This document shows, one piece after another, positions 26,447 through 35,001 of a stretch of 64,000 nucleotides of DNA (position 1 is its first letter; the number at the start of each line of letters is the position of its first letter). The DNA comes from Chitinophagaceae bacterium (GTDB lineage Bacteria > Bacteroidota > Bacteroidia > Chitinophagales > Chitinophagaceae): NCBI GenBank assembly GCA_019638475.1, contig JAHBTR010000007.1, forward strand, positions 1 to 64,000. The letters are read 5' to 3'. A program made the position numbers and the translations under genes. The notes below the pieces were generated by a model. The model saw only the letters and a program-made list of their open reading frames with translations, was not told the DNA's origin and ran no database searches.

Positions 26447-27722
26447 TGAATTTGATATAGCAGTTAAAGTTTCTAACTTAGGAAAAGCTTATAGAATAGG
26501 TGTTGCAGAAAAAAAAGAAAAAAATCTTATCACCATACTATTGAATGCAATTATAGCACCTATCAAAAATTTTAGAAAAATAAAATCATTAAATAGACTT
26601 CATACAGATACAGAAGGCAAAGATGTTTTTTGGGCAAATAGAAATATATCTTTTACAGTAAAGCAAGGAGAAGTTTTAGGCATTATTGGAAAAAATGGAG
26701 CAGGAAAAAGTACGCTACTTAAAATGCTTTCCAGAATTACAGAACCCACAGAAGGAGAAATAGAATTATTTGGCAGAGTAGCCAGTTTGTTAGAAGTAGG
26801 CACAGGCTTTAATCCTGAGCTAACAGGCAAAGAAAATATTTTTTTAAATGGAACTATTCTTGGCTTAACCAAAAAAGAAATTGAAGAAAGGTATAACAGT
26901 ATTGTAGAATTTTCAGGAATAGAAAAATTTATTGAAACGCCTGTAAAGCGTTATAGCAGTGGCATGAAAGTTCGTTTAGCATTTGCCGTAGCTGCACATT
27001 TAGAACCTGAAATTTTAATTATAGATGAAGTATTGGCTGTTGGTGATATAGAATTTCAAAAAAAATGTTTGGGTAAAATGCAAGAAGTAGCAGGCAAAGA
27101 AGGAAGAACTGTTTTGTTTGTAAGCCACGATATGGCTGCTGTAAAAAAACTATGCAATAGAGCCATATTATTACAACAAGGAAATATTGTTTATGAAGGC
27201 AGTGCTACAGACACAGTAGATTATTATTTACAAAATGCTGCAAGTATTGCATCTCAAAAAACTATTGATATAAGTAATGCAAAAGGCAATAAAAAATTTG
27301 TTATTACTAATATTGAAATGCTAAATGAAGAGGGAAATAAAGTGCAATTAGCAGAAAGTGGCAAAGACTTGCATTTAAAAATGTATTATGAAGTAAAAGA
27401 AAAAGGACCAGACCCTGTAGTTATTGTAAAAATTAAAAATAATTTAGAACAGATTTTATTTACTTGTTTATCACGTAATTCTTACAATGGTATTATGCAG
27501 TTAAACGATAAAGGAGTTATTACTTGTGTTATTCCAAAACTACCATTAGCTACTGGTTTATATTCTGTTGATATTACTTTAAAATACTGGTTTGATATAA
27601 CCTTTGATGTAGAAAATATTTTTTCTTTTGAAGTAGAACGTGGCGATTTTTTTGGTACAGGAAAAATTAATTCAGATGTAATGAATGGTATGATAATTTA
27701 CCATAATTGGATAATAAATTAA
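26436..27722 (+). CDS. wzt: polysaccharide ABC transporter ATPase with C-terminal glycan-binding domain (Wzt)
   Basis: The ATPase has 428 residues from ATG 26436 (a TTG at 26430 is also open). Walker A is GKNGAGKS (85-92), the signature is YSSGM (173-177), Walker B is ILIIDE (193-198) and the H-loop is His231. A linker leads to a beta-sandwich region (about 287-428) like the Wzt C-terminal domain. In E. coli O8/O9a that domain recognises the capped non-reducing end of the O-antigen before export. An insert near residues 25-62 precedes the first strand of the nucleotide-binding core. The extended form, together with nearby methyltransferase genes, suggests export linked to chain capping (inference). 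Confidence 0.92.
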   Translation: MLHNEFDIAVKVSNLGKAYRIGVAEKKEKNLITILLNAIIAPIKNFRKIKSLNRLHTDTEGKDVFWANRNISFTVKQGEVLGIIGKNGAGKSTLLKMLSRITEPTEGEIELFGRVASLLEVGTGFNPELTGKENIFLNGTILGLTKKEIEERYNSIVEFSGIEKFIETPVKRYSSGMKVRLAFAVAAHLEPEILIIDEVLAVGDIEFQKKCLGKMQEVAGKEGRTVLFVSHDMAAVKKLCNRAILLQQGNIVYEGSATDTVDYYLQNAASIASQKTIDISNAKGNKKFVITNIEMLNEEGNKVQLAESGKDLHLKMYYEVKEKGPDPVVIVKIKNNLEQILFTCLSRNSYNGIMQLNDKGVITCVIPKLPLATGLYSVDITLKYWFDITFDVENIFSFEVERGDFFGTGKINSDVMNGMIIYHNWIIN

Positions 27723-27724
27723 GA

Positions 27725-29125
27725 ATGAAGAAAAATTTTCAACGTATTATAATTCCTATAACTGGGCAAGGTGCTATGGCACATATTGTAAGAAGCGGCT
27801 TGTTAGAAAATATTGCTCAGTTTGTTCAGCCTGTTATTTTGCTTTATTGGGACGATAAGAATTTACAAAATGAATTAACACAAAAAGGTTATGAAGTATA
27901 TCAAATGAAACTCATTCCACTTTCAGCTAAGTACAACGATATTTATTATAAACTAAATCTTTGGTACTTAAATAAAGTACTAAAATTTAATGGTATTAAA
28001 ATAGAAGATAAACTAAATCAACATTACCAAAACATTCAAAAAACATTTATTAACAAAATAAGGAACTATTACAATCTTTTTCTTATCAATTTTCCGTTTG
28101 TTGTCAAAAAGTTTTTAAAAACAGAAGAAAAAATTTTTCAACAAGAAAAAATTTATACAGAATACAATCAATGGATGAAAGAATTAAATATTGATGGATT
28201 ATTTACAGTAACACCTTTTTTAAGAGAAATCAATATTTTAGCCAGAGTATTAAAAAACAATCATAAAAAAATATTGGCTTCTATACATTCTTTTGATAAT
28301 GTAACTAAGAGAGGTTGGCAGGCTTGTATGTTTGATAAATACATTGTTTGGAATAAATACAATAAAAACGAATTGCTGTATATTTTTAAATCTTTGAATG
28401 CAGAAGATGTTTTTGTTGCCGGTGCTCCTCAATTTGATTTTCATTACAATCCTCAATATATCATTCCCAAAAATGATTGGTTGAAAATGCTGAATATGCC
28501 TACTGATAAAAAAATTATTTTATATGCCGGAGGAGCTATAGCAATTTTTCCTACAGAACCTCAGTATCCTCAACACTTAAAAGAAGCTATAGAACAAGGG
28601 TTGATAAGTAAAGATGCAGTTATATTAATTCGTAATCATCCTTTAGATACAGTAGATAGATGGAAAAACTTTATTGGTACATCCACCAATGTTTTTTACT
28701 ATGAGCCACAACATGGAGAAGAAAAATTAGATTACTCAAATGTTACTGATGATGATTTAAAAATGCTTGTATCTACTTTACATTATTGTGATGTGCATAT
28801 AAACTTATGCTCTACCATGACCATTGACGGCAGTGTTTTCAACAAACCACAAATTGCACCATATTATGATGATGTACATAAAAAAGGAGAACCAGCATTA
28901 AGAGCTGTATATTATCAAGAACATTATAAACCTATTTTAAAATCTAATGTTATACAGCTTGCGAGCACAAAAGAAGAATTGATAAACACTGTTAATGAGG
29001 CTTTGCAAACACCAGAAAAATTTACACAAAATTGCCAACACTGTGTAGAAGAAATTATTACATATACAGATGGACAATCTGCTAACAGAGTAGCATCTGT
29101 AATACAATCTTTTTTTACAACATGA
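27725..29125 (+). CDS. putative GT-B-like transferase, family uncertain
   Basis: The product has 466 residues from ATG 27725, 2 nt after the wzt stop (a TTG at 27707 lies inside wzt). The N-terminus IIIPITGQGAMAHIVRSGLL and a C-terminal half with DKKIILYAGGAIAIFPTEP, VILIRNHPLDTVDRW and DVHINLCSTMTIDGSVFNKP look like a GT-B fold similar to CDP-glycerol or sugar transferases acting on lipid-linked glycans. There is no signal peptide. It sits first after the exporter, so it may add a nonulosonate or phosphoglycerol unit, but this is only a guess. It overlaps the next gene by 4 nt. Confidence 0.6.
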   Translation: MKKNFQRIIIPITGQGAMAHIVRSGLLENIAQFVQPVILLYWDDKNLQNELTQKGYEVYQMKLIPLSAKYNDIYYKLNLWYLNKVLKFNGIKIEDKLNQHYQNIQKTFINKIRNYYNLFLINFPFVVKKFLKTEEKIFQQEKIYTEYNQWMKELNIDGLFTVTPFLREINILARVLKNNHKKILASIHSFDNVTKRGWQACMFDKYIVWNKYNKNELLYIFKSLNAEDVFVAGAPQFDFHYNPQYIIPKNDWLKMLNMPTDKKIILYAGGAIAIFPTEPQYPQHLKEAIEQGLISKDAVILIRNHPLDTVDRWKNFIGTSTNVFYYEPQHGEEKLDYSNVTDDDLKMLVSTLHYCDVHINLCSTMTIDGSVFNKPQIAPYYDDVHKKGEPALRAVYYQEHYKPILKSNVIQLASTKEELINTVNEALQTPEKFTQNCQHCVEEIITYTDGQSANRVASVIQSFFTT

Positions 29126-30369
29126 AAATTTTACAGGTAATACACAATTATTATCCTGCTCATGGTGGTCCTCAATACACCATGAAGCATTTGAACGAAA
29201 AAATGGTGCAATGGTATAATGATGAAATAGAAGTCGTAACCAGCAATTCTATGTATGGACCTGAAATGCCTTTGTACAAAAAAATAGAACCGCCTGTAGA
29301 AAATATAAATGGCGTAATGGTACATCGTTTTCCTTTCAGAAGATGGCATTACAAACTGCTTTATTTTATGAATAAAGTATCGGCTAAATTAAGAGGGAAA
29401 GGATTGCCGTATAGTATTATGAAAAGAAAGCATGGTTTAGATGCTCCTTTAATTAATAAAGCCATGCGTACTGCAAAGGCAGATGTAATAGTAGCTACAA
29501 CGGCAGGTTATAATTTTTGCGATTACCCTGTTTGGAGGCATACCTCAAAACAACCCAAACCATTTATTTTGTATGGAGCTATACATTTACATATGGGAGA
29601 AGCTGCTCTTGCACCATTGATTGAAAGAGTTAAGGCTTGTGATTGTTATATAGCCAATACAGATTTTGAAAGAGAAACACTTATTAATAAATATGATATA
29701 AAGCCTCACAAAATAGTTACCATAGGAACAGGTGTTAATGTGAAAGATTATGAATGTCCTATTGCAGCTGTTCAAACATTCAGAAAAAAATATAGTATTG
29801 CAGATGATGAAATATTAATAGGCTATATAGGCAGATTATCTGAAGGAAAAGGAACAGCCTTGCTGCTAAAAGCATTTGAACAACTGTACACTACCAATAA
29901 AAAAATAAAATTATTACTTGCCGGAAGCAAAACAGATTATGCAGAAAAAATAGAGCAGGAAATAGCAATGAAAAAATTACCTGTTATTCTAATCCAAAAT
30001 TTTAGTGATGCAGAAAAAGCAGTCATGTTTCAGGCGATGGACATATTTGTATTGGCATCAAAAGGCGAATCTTTCGGGGTAGTTTTTTTAGAAGCATGGG
30101 CTTGTAAAAAACCTGTTATTGGGGCAAATATGGGAGCTATAGCTTCTTTGTTAAGCAATGGAAAAGACAGCTATTTATTTGAACATGGAAATATAGAAGA
30201 CCTTGCAGAGAAAATAAATTTATTGATTGCAGATGCCGATAAAAGGGTACAATTTGGTAGTAATGGTTATAATAAAGTATTGCACTCTTATACATGGGAA
30301 ATTATTGTAAAAAAATATAGAGAAGCCTATCAACTTGGTATTGATAACTTTTATACTTCATTAAAATAA
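29122..30369 (+). CDS. glycosyltransferase family 4
   Basis: The 415-residue GT-B enzyme opens MKILQVIHNYYPAHGGPQY, with the acceptor-side glycine loop. It has IGYIGRLSEGKGTALLLKAF for the donor domain and the EX7E motif in KGESFGVVFLEAW. It adds a sugar from a nucleotide donor with retention, by family knowledge. Its start overlaps the previous stop (ATGA). It is a close paralogue of the GT at 32851. Its last codons (30319-30351) are matched at 30 of 33 bases by a remnant at 32165-32197. Confidence 0.9.
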   Translation: MKILQVIHNYYPAHGGPQYTMKHLNEKMVQWYNDEIEVVTSNSMYGPEMPLYKKIEPPVENINGVMVHRFPFRRWHYKLLYFMNKVSAKLRGKGLPYSIMKRKHGLDAPLINKAMRTAKADVIVATTAGYNFCDYPVWRHTSKQPKPFILYGAIHLHMGEAALAPLIERVKACDCYIANTDFERETLINKYDIKPHKIVTIGTGVNVKDYECPIAAVQTFRKKYSIADDEILIGYIGRLSEGKGTALLLKAFEQLYTTNKKIKLLLAGSKTDYAEKIEQEIAMKKLPVILIQNFSDAEKAVMFQAMDIFVLASKGESFGVVFLEAWACKKPVIGANMGAIASLLSNGKDSYLFEHGNIEDLAEKINLLIADADKRVQFGSNGYNKVLHSYTWEIIVKKYREAYQLGIDNFYTSLK

Positions 30370-30405
30370 TTCTATTACATTTTCGTTACTTTTAAAAGCT
30401 ACTTT

Positions 30406-31203
30406 ATGTTTCATCAACTCAAAAAAATCAAAGGTAAATTTACAAGTTACCAAAGACAACAACAACGCAATAAAGTAAATGCTTTTTGTGAAAAATATAT
30501 TCAGGAAAATAACCTGCAACCTTTATTAGACAAAGTAAATGCAGCATCTAATTCTACAGGAGCAGAACTATATGATTATGTTACATTACACTCATACATT
30601 ACTACACATAAGCCACAGTATATTTTAGAATGTGGCACAGGAAAAAGCACATGGATTTTAGCCCATGCTTTGCAACAAAATCACCTGCGGGGGGGGGTAA
30701 AAGGTATAGTAATATCTATGGAAAGTATTGAACACTGGTATAATGAGGCTAAAAATATTTTTCCTGAGGAGTTAAAAGAGTATGCAGAAATACATCATAG
30801 CCCCGCTACTACTTATATGTACTCTTTTATTAAAGGCACAGCATTTACACAAGTACCTGATTATCCTTATGACTTTGTTTTTGTAGATGGTCCAGAACTA
30901 ACCATTACAGAAAATGGAAATTCTTATGAAACTGTAAACATGGATTTTATTAGATTTTTATTAAGCAGTAATAAAACTGCTACTGCTATTATTGATAGTA
31001 GATTGCGTACTTCACTTGCTTATGGAAATATTTTTGGAAAAGACAAAGTGAAATTTTTAAAACCTTGGCAAGTAGGTATTATTCAAAATGTAAGTAAAAA
31101 AGATATGCTGCTTCACGTGGACGGAGTTCCTTTATTACAAATGCTAAAGCAAAATACAGATTTTAAATACGATAACCCCGAATGGTTGAAAAATAAATTA
31201 TAG
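30406..31203 (+). CDS. SAM-dependent methyltransferase-like protein with a G9 tract
   Basis: The 265-residue protein has a Rossmann-like core with the SAM-binding style motif YILECGTGKSTWILAHAL (about residues 70-87), a second strand ending VISMES, and YDFVFVDGPELTI in place of the acidic loop. It looks like a class I methyltransferase, substrate unknown. The coding sequence contains nine consecutive G (30689-30697) read as Arg-Gly-Gly-Val. One G fewer creates TAA directly after the tract, and one G more creates TGA about 11 codons on, so slippage would switch it off. As written the frame is intact. Confidence 0.7.
   Translation: MFHQLKKIKGKFTSYQRQQQRNKVNAFCEKYIQENNLQPLLDKVNAASNSTGAELYDYVTLHSYITTHKPQYILECGTGKSTWILAHALQQNHLRGGVKGIVISMESIEHWYNEAKNIFPEELKEYAEIHHSPATTYMYSFIKGTAFTQVPDYPYDFVFVDGPELTITENGNSYETVNMDFIRFLLSSNKTATAIIDSRLRTSLAYGNIFGKDKVKFLKPWQVGIIQNVSKKDMLLHVDGVPLLQMLKQNTDFKYDNPEWLKNKL
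30689..30697 (+). repeat. homopolymeric G9 tract in a coding region
   Basis: Nine G residues in a row occur inside the methyltransferase-like gene, in DNA that is about two-thirds A+T. It is the only G or C homopolymer of this length I noticed in the window. The current length keeps the frame open. It may be a slipped-strand mispairing site or, less interestingly, an assembly length error. Confidence 0.9.
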
Positions 31204-31251
31204 CCTACAAGGTTATTGTATCTTTATTTTTTCATTAATTAAAAACCTTCT

Positions 31252-32127
31252 ATGAGTTTCTTTAAAAAAATATCATCCAAAATCAAAGCATATTTTTTTG
31301 CTCCTATTTACACCAAACTAACTATTCTTAATGATGCAATTCTTGACTCTCGGTTTGATGAGGTGAAGAAAAATATATTACATGAAATGCCTGAGAATAT
31401 GGTAAAATATGGACAAAAATGTTATAGTGCAGGGGAAGAAGATGGTATTATAGCAGCCATTTTCAATAAAATAAAACCTGATGAAAAAGTATTTTTGGAA
31501 ATTGGCAGTGGTTTTGGTTTAGAAAATAATACACACTTTATGTTGTTAAGTGGTTGGAAAGGAACTTGGGTTGATGGCAATAATCAATTTATTAAAACTG
31601 TCTCATCTAAATTAGGCGGTAGCACTTTTTCAAAACTTTTAATAAAAAATTGTTTTGTAGATAGTAATAATATTAAACAACTATTTTCTGAAACACTCGT
31701 TCATTTTAATACCAAAGAAATTGACTTTTTTTCTATTGATATTGATGGAAATGATTATGCTGTTACAGAATCTATGTTTTCTAAAGAAATTTTTCCAAAA
31801 GTTATTTGTGTAGAGTATAATGGTAAGTATCCATATCCTTGCAAAGTAAAAGTACCACAAGTAGAAACCTTTGTATGGAATAATGATGATTACATGGGGG
31901 TTTCTCTGGGTGCATGGGTAAGTTTATTTAGCTCTTACCAATATACTTTATTGTGTTGTGATGCCACAGGAAATAATGCTTTTTTTATAAGAAGCGAATT
32001 TGCTCATTTATTTCAATGCTATTCTCCTGAACAATTATATCAACCAGCACGATATTATTTAGTAAGAAGGAGAATAGGACACTCGGCTTCTTTAAAATTT
32101 TTAAAAGATGTTTTGCATAATGATTAG
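31252..32127 (+). CDS. FkbM-like methyltransferase
   Basis: The 291 residues contain VFLEIGSGFGLENNTHFML (SAM-binding motif I) and IDFFSIDIDGNDYAV, which resembles the FkbM-type IDxLxIDxDGxD motif. FkbM enzymes O-methylate sugars or polyketides. No signal peptide is present. It lies in a run of methyltransferase genes between two paralogous glycosyltransferases, so O-methylation of the surface glycan is likely. Its 3' end abuts a degraded glycosyltransferase fragment (32120-32224). Confidence 0.75.
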   Translation: MSFFKKISSKIKAYFFAPIYTKLTILNDAILDSRFDEVKKNILHEMPENMVKYGQKCYSAGEEDGIIAAIFNKIKPDEKVFLEIGSGFGLENNTHFMLLSGWKGTWVDGNNQFIKTVSSKLGGSTFSKLLIKNCFVDSNNIKQLFSETLVHFNTKEIDFFSIDIDGNDYAVTESMFSKEIFPKVICVEYNGKYPYPCKVKVPQVETFVWNNDDYMGVSLGAWVSLFSSYQYTLLCCDATGNNAFFIRSEFAHLFQCYSPEQLYQPARYYLVRRRIGHSASLKFLKDVLHND

Positions 32128-32224
32128 CACCAAAAATGGGGATAGAAATAATTACAAAAATCAAAGAGAATCCTATCAATTTGGTATTGATAATTTTTTA
32201 AAAAATAATATAAACAATGTTTAG
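32120..32224 (+). pseudogene. remnant of a glycosyltransferase C-terminus
   Basis: A 34-codon frame between two methyltransferase genes contains QRESYQFGIDNFL, which parallels REAYQLGIDNF at the end of the GT4 encoded at 29122-30369. At DNA level 32165-32197 matches 30319-30351 at 30 of 33 positions. Similarity seems to extend left (gaaataatta compared with gaaattattg) but with a 2-nt gap that shifts the frame. It is best read as the left-over 3' end of a third copy of this GT whose body was lost or replaced. Translation as a small peptide is unlikely. Confidence 0.6.
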
Positions 32225-32831
32225 AGAAGAAGCTGTTTGGATAGAACAAACTTTAACTAAAATAAAACCATTAAGCAATAATAATATTGTTGCCAATTTA
32301 GGCTCATCTACTGCATATTTTAGAGAAGTAATGCAACCACATATTCACAACCACATTATTATTCCCTTACAAAATAATGGGTGGAAAATTGTACATGTGG
32401 ACTTTAAAAAAGATGAAGGAGTAGATATAGTTGCAGACCTAACCAAAGAAGATTTTTCTAAACATATTCAACCAGCAGCTTTAACTATTTGTACCAATAT
32501 GTTAGAGCATGTAGAAGATATTAATATGGCTGTAACAAATTTGGTTAAAGCAACTTGTAAAGGAGGTTATATACTTTTAACAGTACCCTATAAATACAAA
32601 AAACATTTAGACCCAATAGATAATATGTTTAGACCAACACCTGATGAAATTGCTCAGTTGTTTAAACAATATGCTATCAATATTATTGATAAAAAAATTA
32701 TCTATATTCAAGACAAAGAATATTATAAAGTCAAAAAATCTCGTTTCCCCATTTGGGGTTATAGAGAACAAATAGGTTATTATATAGGCAAAAAACATGC
32801 AGTATCTGGCTTGTTATTACAAGTATTATAA
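32217..32831 (+). CDS. class I SAM-dependent methyltransferase
   Basis: The 204-residue protein shows VANLGSSTAYFREVMQPH as motif I, VDIVADLTKEDF as the following acidic strand, and LTICTNMLEHVEDI as the post-motif common in methyltransferase type 11/25 families. The substrate is unknown; in this setting it is probably a sugar or terminal residue of the glycan. ATG 32217 overlaps the end of the GT remnant frame. It is followed by a GT4 after 19 nt. Confidence 0.78.
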   Translation: MFREEAVWIEQTLTKIKPLSNNNIVANLGSSTAYFREVMQPHIHNHIIIPLQNNGWKIVHVDFKKDEGVDIVADLTKEDFSKHIQPAALTICTNMLEHVEDINMAVTNLVKATCKGGYILLTVPYKYKKHLDPIDNMFRPTPDEIAQLFKQYAINIIDKKIIYIQDKEYYKVKKSRFPIWGYREQIGYYIGKKHAVSGLLLQVL

Positions 32832-32850
32832 AATTTAGACAATTACTTCA

Positions 32851-34107
32851 ATGAAAATTTTGCATGTAGTTTTAAATTACTATCCTTCTGTTGGCGGCAC
32901 ACAAGTTTTTTATAAAAATATTTCAGAGAATTGCATAAAACTATATAATGATGCAGTAGAAGTATTTACTGTAGATTCTTATTATGGCTCTCATAGCAAT
33001 CAGTACAAAGAAATTTTTCCTAAGCAAGAAACAATCAATGGCGTAAACATTAAGCGTTTTTCATTTTGTAGAAAACATAAATTTTGGTTTAGGTTATTAA
33101 ATAAAATAATGATAAAAATGTTGGGCAAATCATCGCCATTGTTAAATCGTTATATAACTGGTCCTTGGTCTTCTTCTTTAATGAAAGCAATATATCAAAC
33201 AGATGCAGATGTTATTTCAGCTTCTTCATTGGGTTTTTATTATATGCACTATCCATTATTTAGGCATACATTAAAAAATCCCAAGCCTTTTGTTTTTCAG
33301 GGTGCTATTCATTTTCCTTACAATAAAGAAGAGCATGGCATTTCTGCAAAAATGTTAGAAGCAATTAAAGCATCTGACTATTATTTGTGCAATACAGAAT
33401 ATGAAAAAAATAGATTAATACAATTAGGCGTTGATGAAGAAATGCTTGTAATAACAGGCTCTGCAGTTGATGTTGAAAAATTTAGTAAAGGCAATGGGGC
33501 AGATATGAGAAATCATTTACAATTAAATGATGATGACATTTTAATTAGTTATATAGGAAGATTAGAAGCTACTAAAAGTATAATAGTTTTAATTGATGCT
33601 TTTGTACAAGCATATCAAAAAAACAATCAATTAAAATTAGTCATTGCTGGTTTTACTACTGATTATGTACACAAGATTAAAGCACATATTTCAAATTTGT
33701 CGGAAGCGTATCAACAAAATATTTTTATTGTATTAAATCTTGAAGAAACAGAAAAAATAAATCTGTATCATGCAACAGATATACTTGTGCTGCCATCAGT
33801 AAACGAATCTTTTGGAATGGTTTTTTTAGAAGCATGGAGTTGTAAAAAGCCTGTAATTGGTACTAATATTGGTGCTATAAAATCTGTGATTGATGAAGGT
33901 AAAAATGGCTTATTAATGCAACCAGAAAATGCAAATGATTTAGCAGATAAAATATTATTATTAGCCAATAATAAAGAGTTAAGAATAGCTATGGGGCTTG
34001 ATGGATACAATAAAACTTGCAACAATTTCACTTGGGAAATTGTTACAGAAAAAATTAGAAATACTTATATAAAAGCAATAAAAAAATTTAAAACAAATAA
34101 TACTTAA
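32851..34107 (+). CDS. glycosyltransferase family 4 (paralogue of 29122-30369)
   Basis: The 418 residues open MKILHVVLNYYPSVGGTQ, with donor domain LISYIGRLEATKSIIVLIDAF and EX7E in VNESFGMVFLEAW. It aligns along its whole length with the GT encoded at 29122: the same CKKPVIG motif follows the EX7E, both have DDDILI/DDEILI before IGRL, and lengths are equal. The pair probably arose by duplication and then diverged in acceptor specificity. Confidence 0.9.
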   Translation: MKILHVVLNYYPSVGGTQVFYKNISENCIKLYNDAVEVFTVDSYYGSHSNQYKEIFPKQETINGVNIKRFSFCRKHKFWFRLLNKIMIKMLGKSSPLLNRYITGPWSSSLMKAIYQTDADVISASSLGFYYMHYPLFRHTLKNPKPFVFQGAIHFPYNKEEHGISAKMLEAIKASDYYLCNTEYEKNRLIQLGVDEEMLVITGSAVDVEKFSKGNGADMRNHLQLNDDDILISYIGRLEATKSIIVLIDAFVQAYQKNNQLKLVIAGFTTDYVHKIKAHISNLSEAYQQNIFIVLNLEETEKINLYHATDILVLPSVNESFGMVFLEAWSCKKPVIGTNIGAIKSVIDEGKNGLLMQPENANDLADKILLLANNKELRIAMGLDGYNKTCNNFTWEIVTEKIRNTYIKAIKKFKTNNT

Positions 34108-34128
34108 ACTTTTCAACAATTTTTTCTA

Positions 34129-34923
34129 ATGTATAAAATAATTTCAAGGTTTGTATCAAATAATTTTGGAGGTAAAGTAAAGTACCAACCTTTTTTTGAG
34201 TTGCTTCATCGTTTTACTTTAATGTGTATGCATTATGGAAAAGGAAGCAATGTTTCTACCAGTGGAGAAATGAATGTTATCAATTTCATTTCAAAAAAAT
34301 TACAATCAAAGAATGTAATATTATTTGATGTTGGGGCAAACATTGGTAATTATTCTAAAATTTTACTTTCAGAATTTAGTTCTATTCAACAGCTATATTG
34401 CTTTGAACCTTCTACATCTACTTTTGAACAACTAAAAATAAATTTGAATAATAAACCTATCACTGTATTAGTAAATAAAGGATTAGGAGAAATTAAGGAA
34501 AAACTAACTTTATACTCTGCAACAAAAAATTCTGAAATAGCCTCTATATTTCCACAAAAAGAATTATTAGAAAAATATGGTGTAATGAAAGAAGAAACTA
34601 TTGAAATTATATCGCTTGATGAATTTTGTACTGAAGAAAAAATTGCACATATTGACTTTTTAAAACTTGATGTAGAAGGCTATGAAATTTCAGTATTAAA
34701 AGGAGCAAAAAATATGATTAGCTCAAAAGCTATTTCATATATTCAATTTGAGTTTGGCATAACCAATATCAACTCTAAAACTTATTTTAAAGATATATGG
34801 GACATACTCTTTGAGCATTATAAAATTTTTAGAGTTGTAAAAGATGGGTTGTATGAGATGAAGCGATATTCTTATACTTATGAAATTTTTCAAACAACCA
34901 ATTTTTTAGCTGTATTAAAATAA
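34129..34923 (+). CDS. FkbM family methyltransferase
   Basis: The 264-residue protein has classic FkbM motifs: ILFDVGANIGNYSKIL (SAM binding, about residues 64-79), YCFEPSTSTFEQL, and IDFLKLDVEGYEISVLKGA (about 176-194). FkbM enzymes are O-methyltransferases. It follows the GT4 by 21 nt and precedes an intergenic copy of the 46-nt repeat. It is the fourth methyltransferase-like gene within 5 kb. Confidence 0.88.
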   Translation: MYKIISRFVSNNFGGKVKYQPFFELLHRFTLMCMHYGKGSNVSTSGEMNVINFISKKLQSKNVILFDVGANIGNYSKILLSEFSSIQQLYCFEPSTSTFEQLKINLNNKPITVLVNKGLGEIKEKLTLYSATKNSEIASIFPQKELLEKYGVMKEETIEIISLDEFCTEEKIAHIDFLKLDVEGYEISVLKGAKNMISSKAISYIQFEFGITNINSKTYFKDIWDILFEHYKIFRVVKDGLYEMKRYSYTYEIFQTTNFLAVLK

Positions 34924-34927
34924 GTAG

Positions 34928-34973
34928 TACGAATTTGATTTCTAAAATAGGCCATTCTTTTTCCGTATAATGC
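34928..34973 (+). repeat. copy B of a 46-nt intergenic repeat
   Basis: Ungapped hand alignment with 14285-14330 gives 38 of 46 identical. It fills most of the 78-nt gap between the FkbM gene and the GT61 gene and is followed directly by tttcggtata. It is not flanked by recognisable inverted ends. Confidence 0.45.
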
Positions 34974-35001
34974 TTTCGGTATAAAGAGTTTTTTAAAAAC
35001 T

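Noticed and set aside
31615..31623. Exact match to the ops core GGCGGTAGC
   Set aside because: It lies inside the coding frame of the FkbM-like gene as Gly-Gly-Ser codons, with no leader, hairpin or gene start near it, so chance or coding constraint is more likely.
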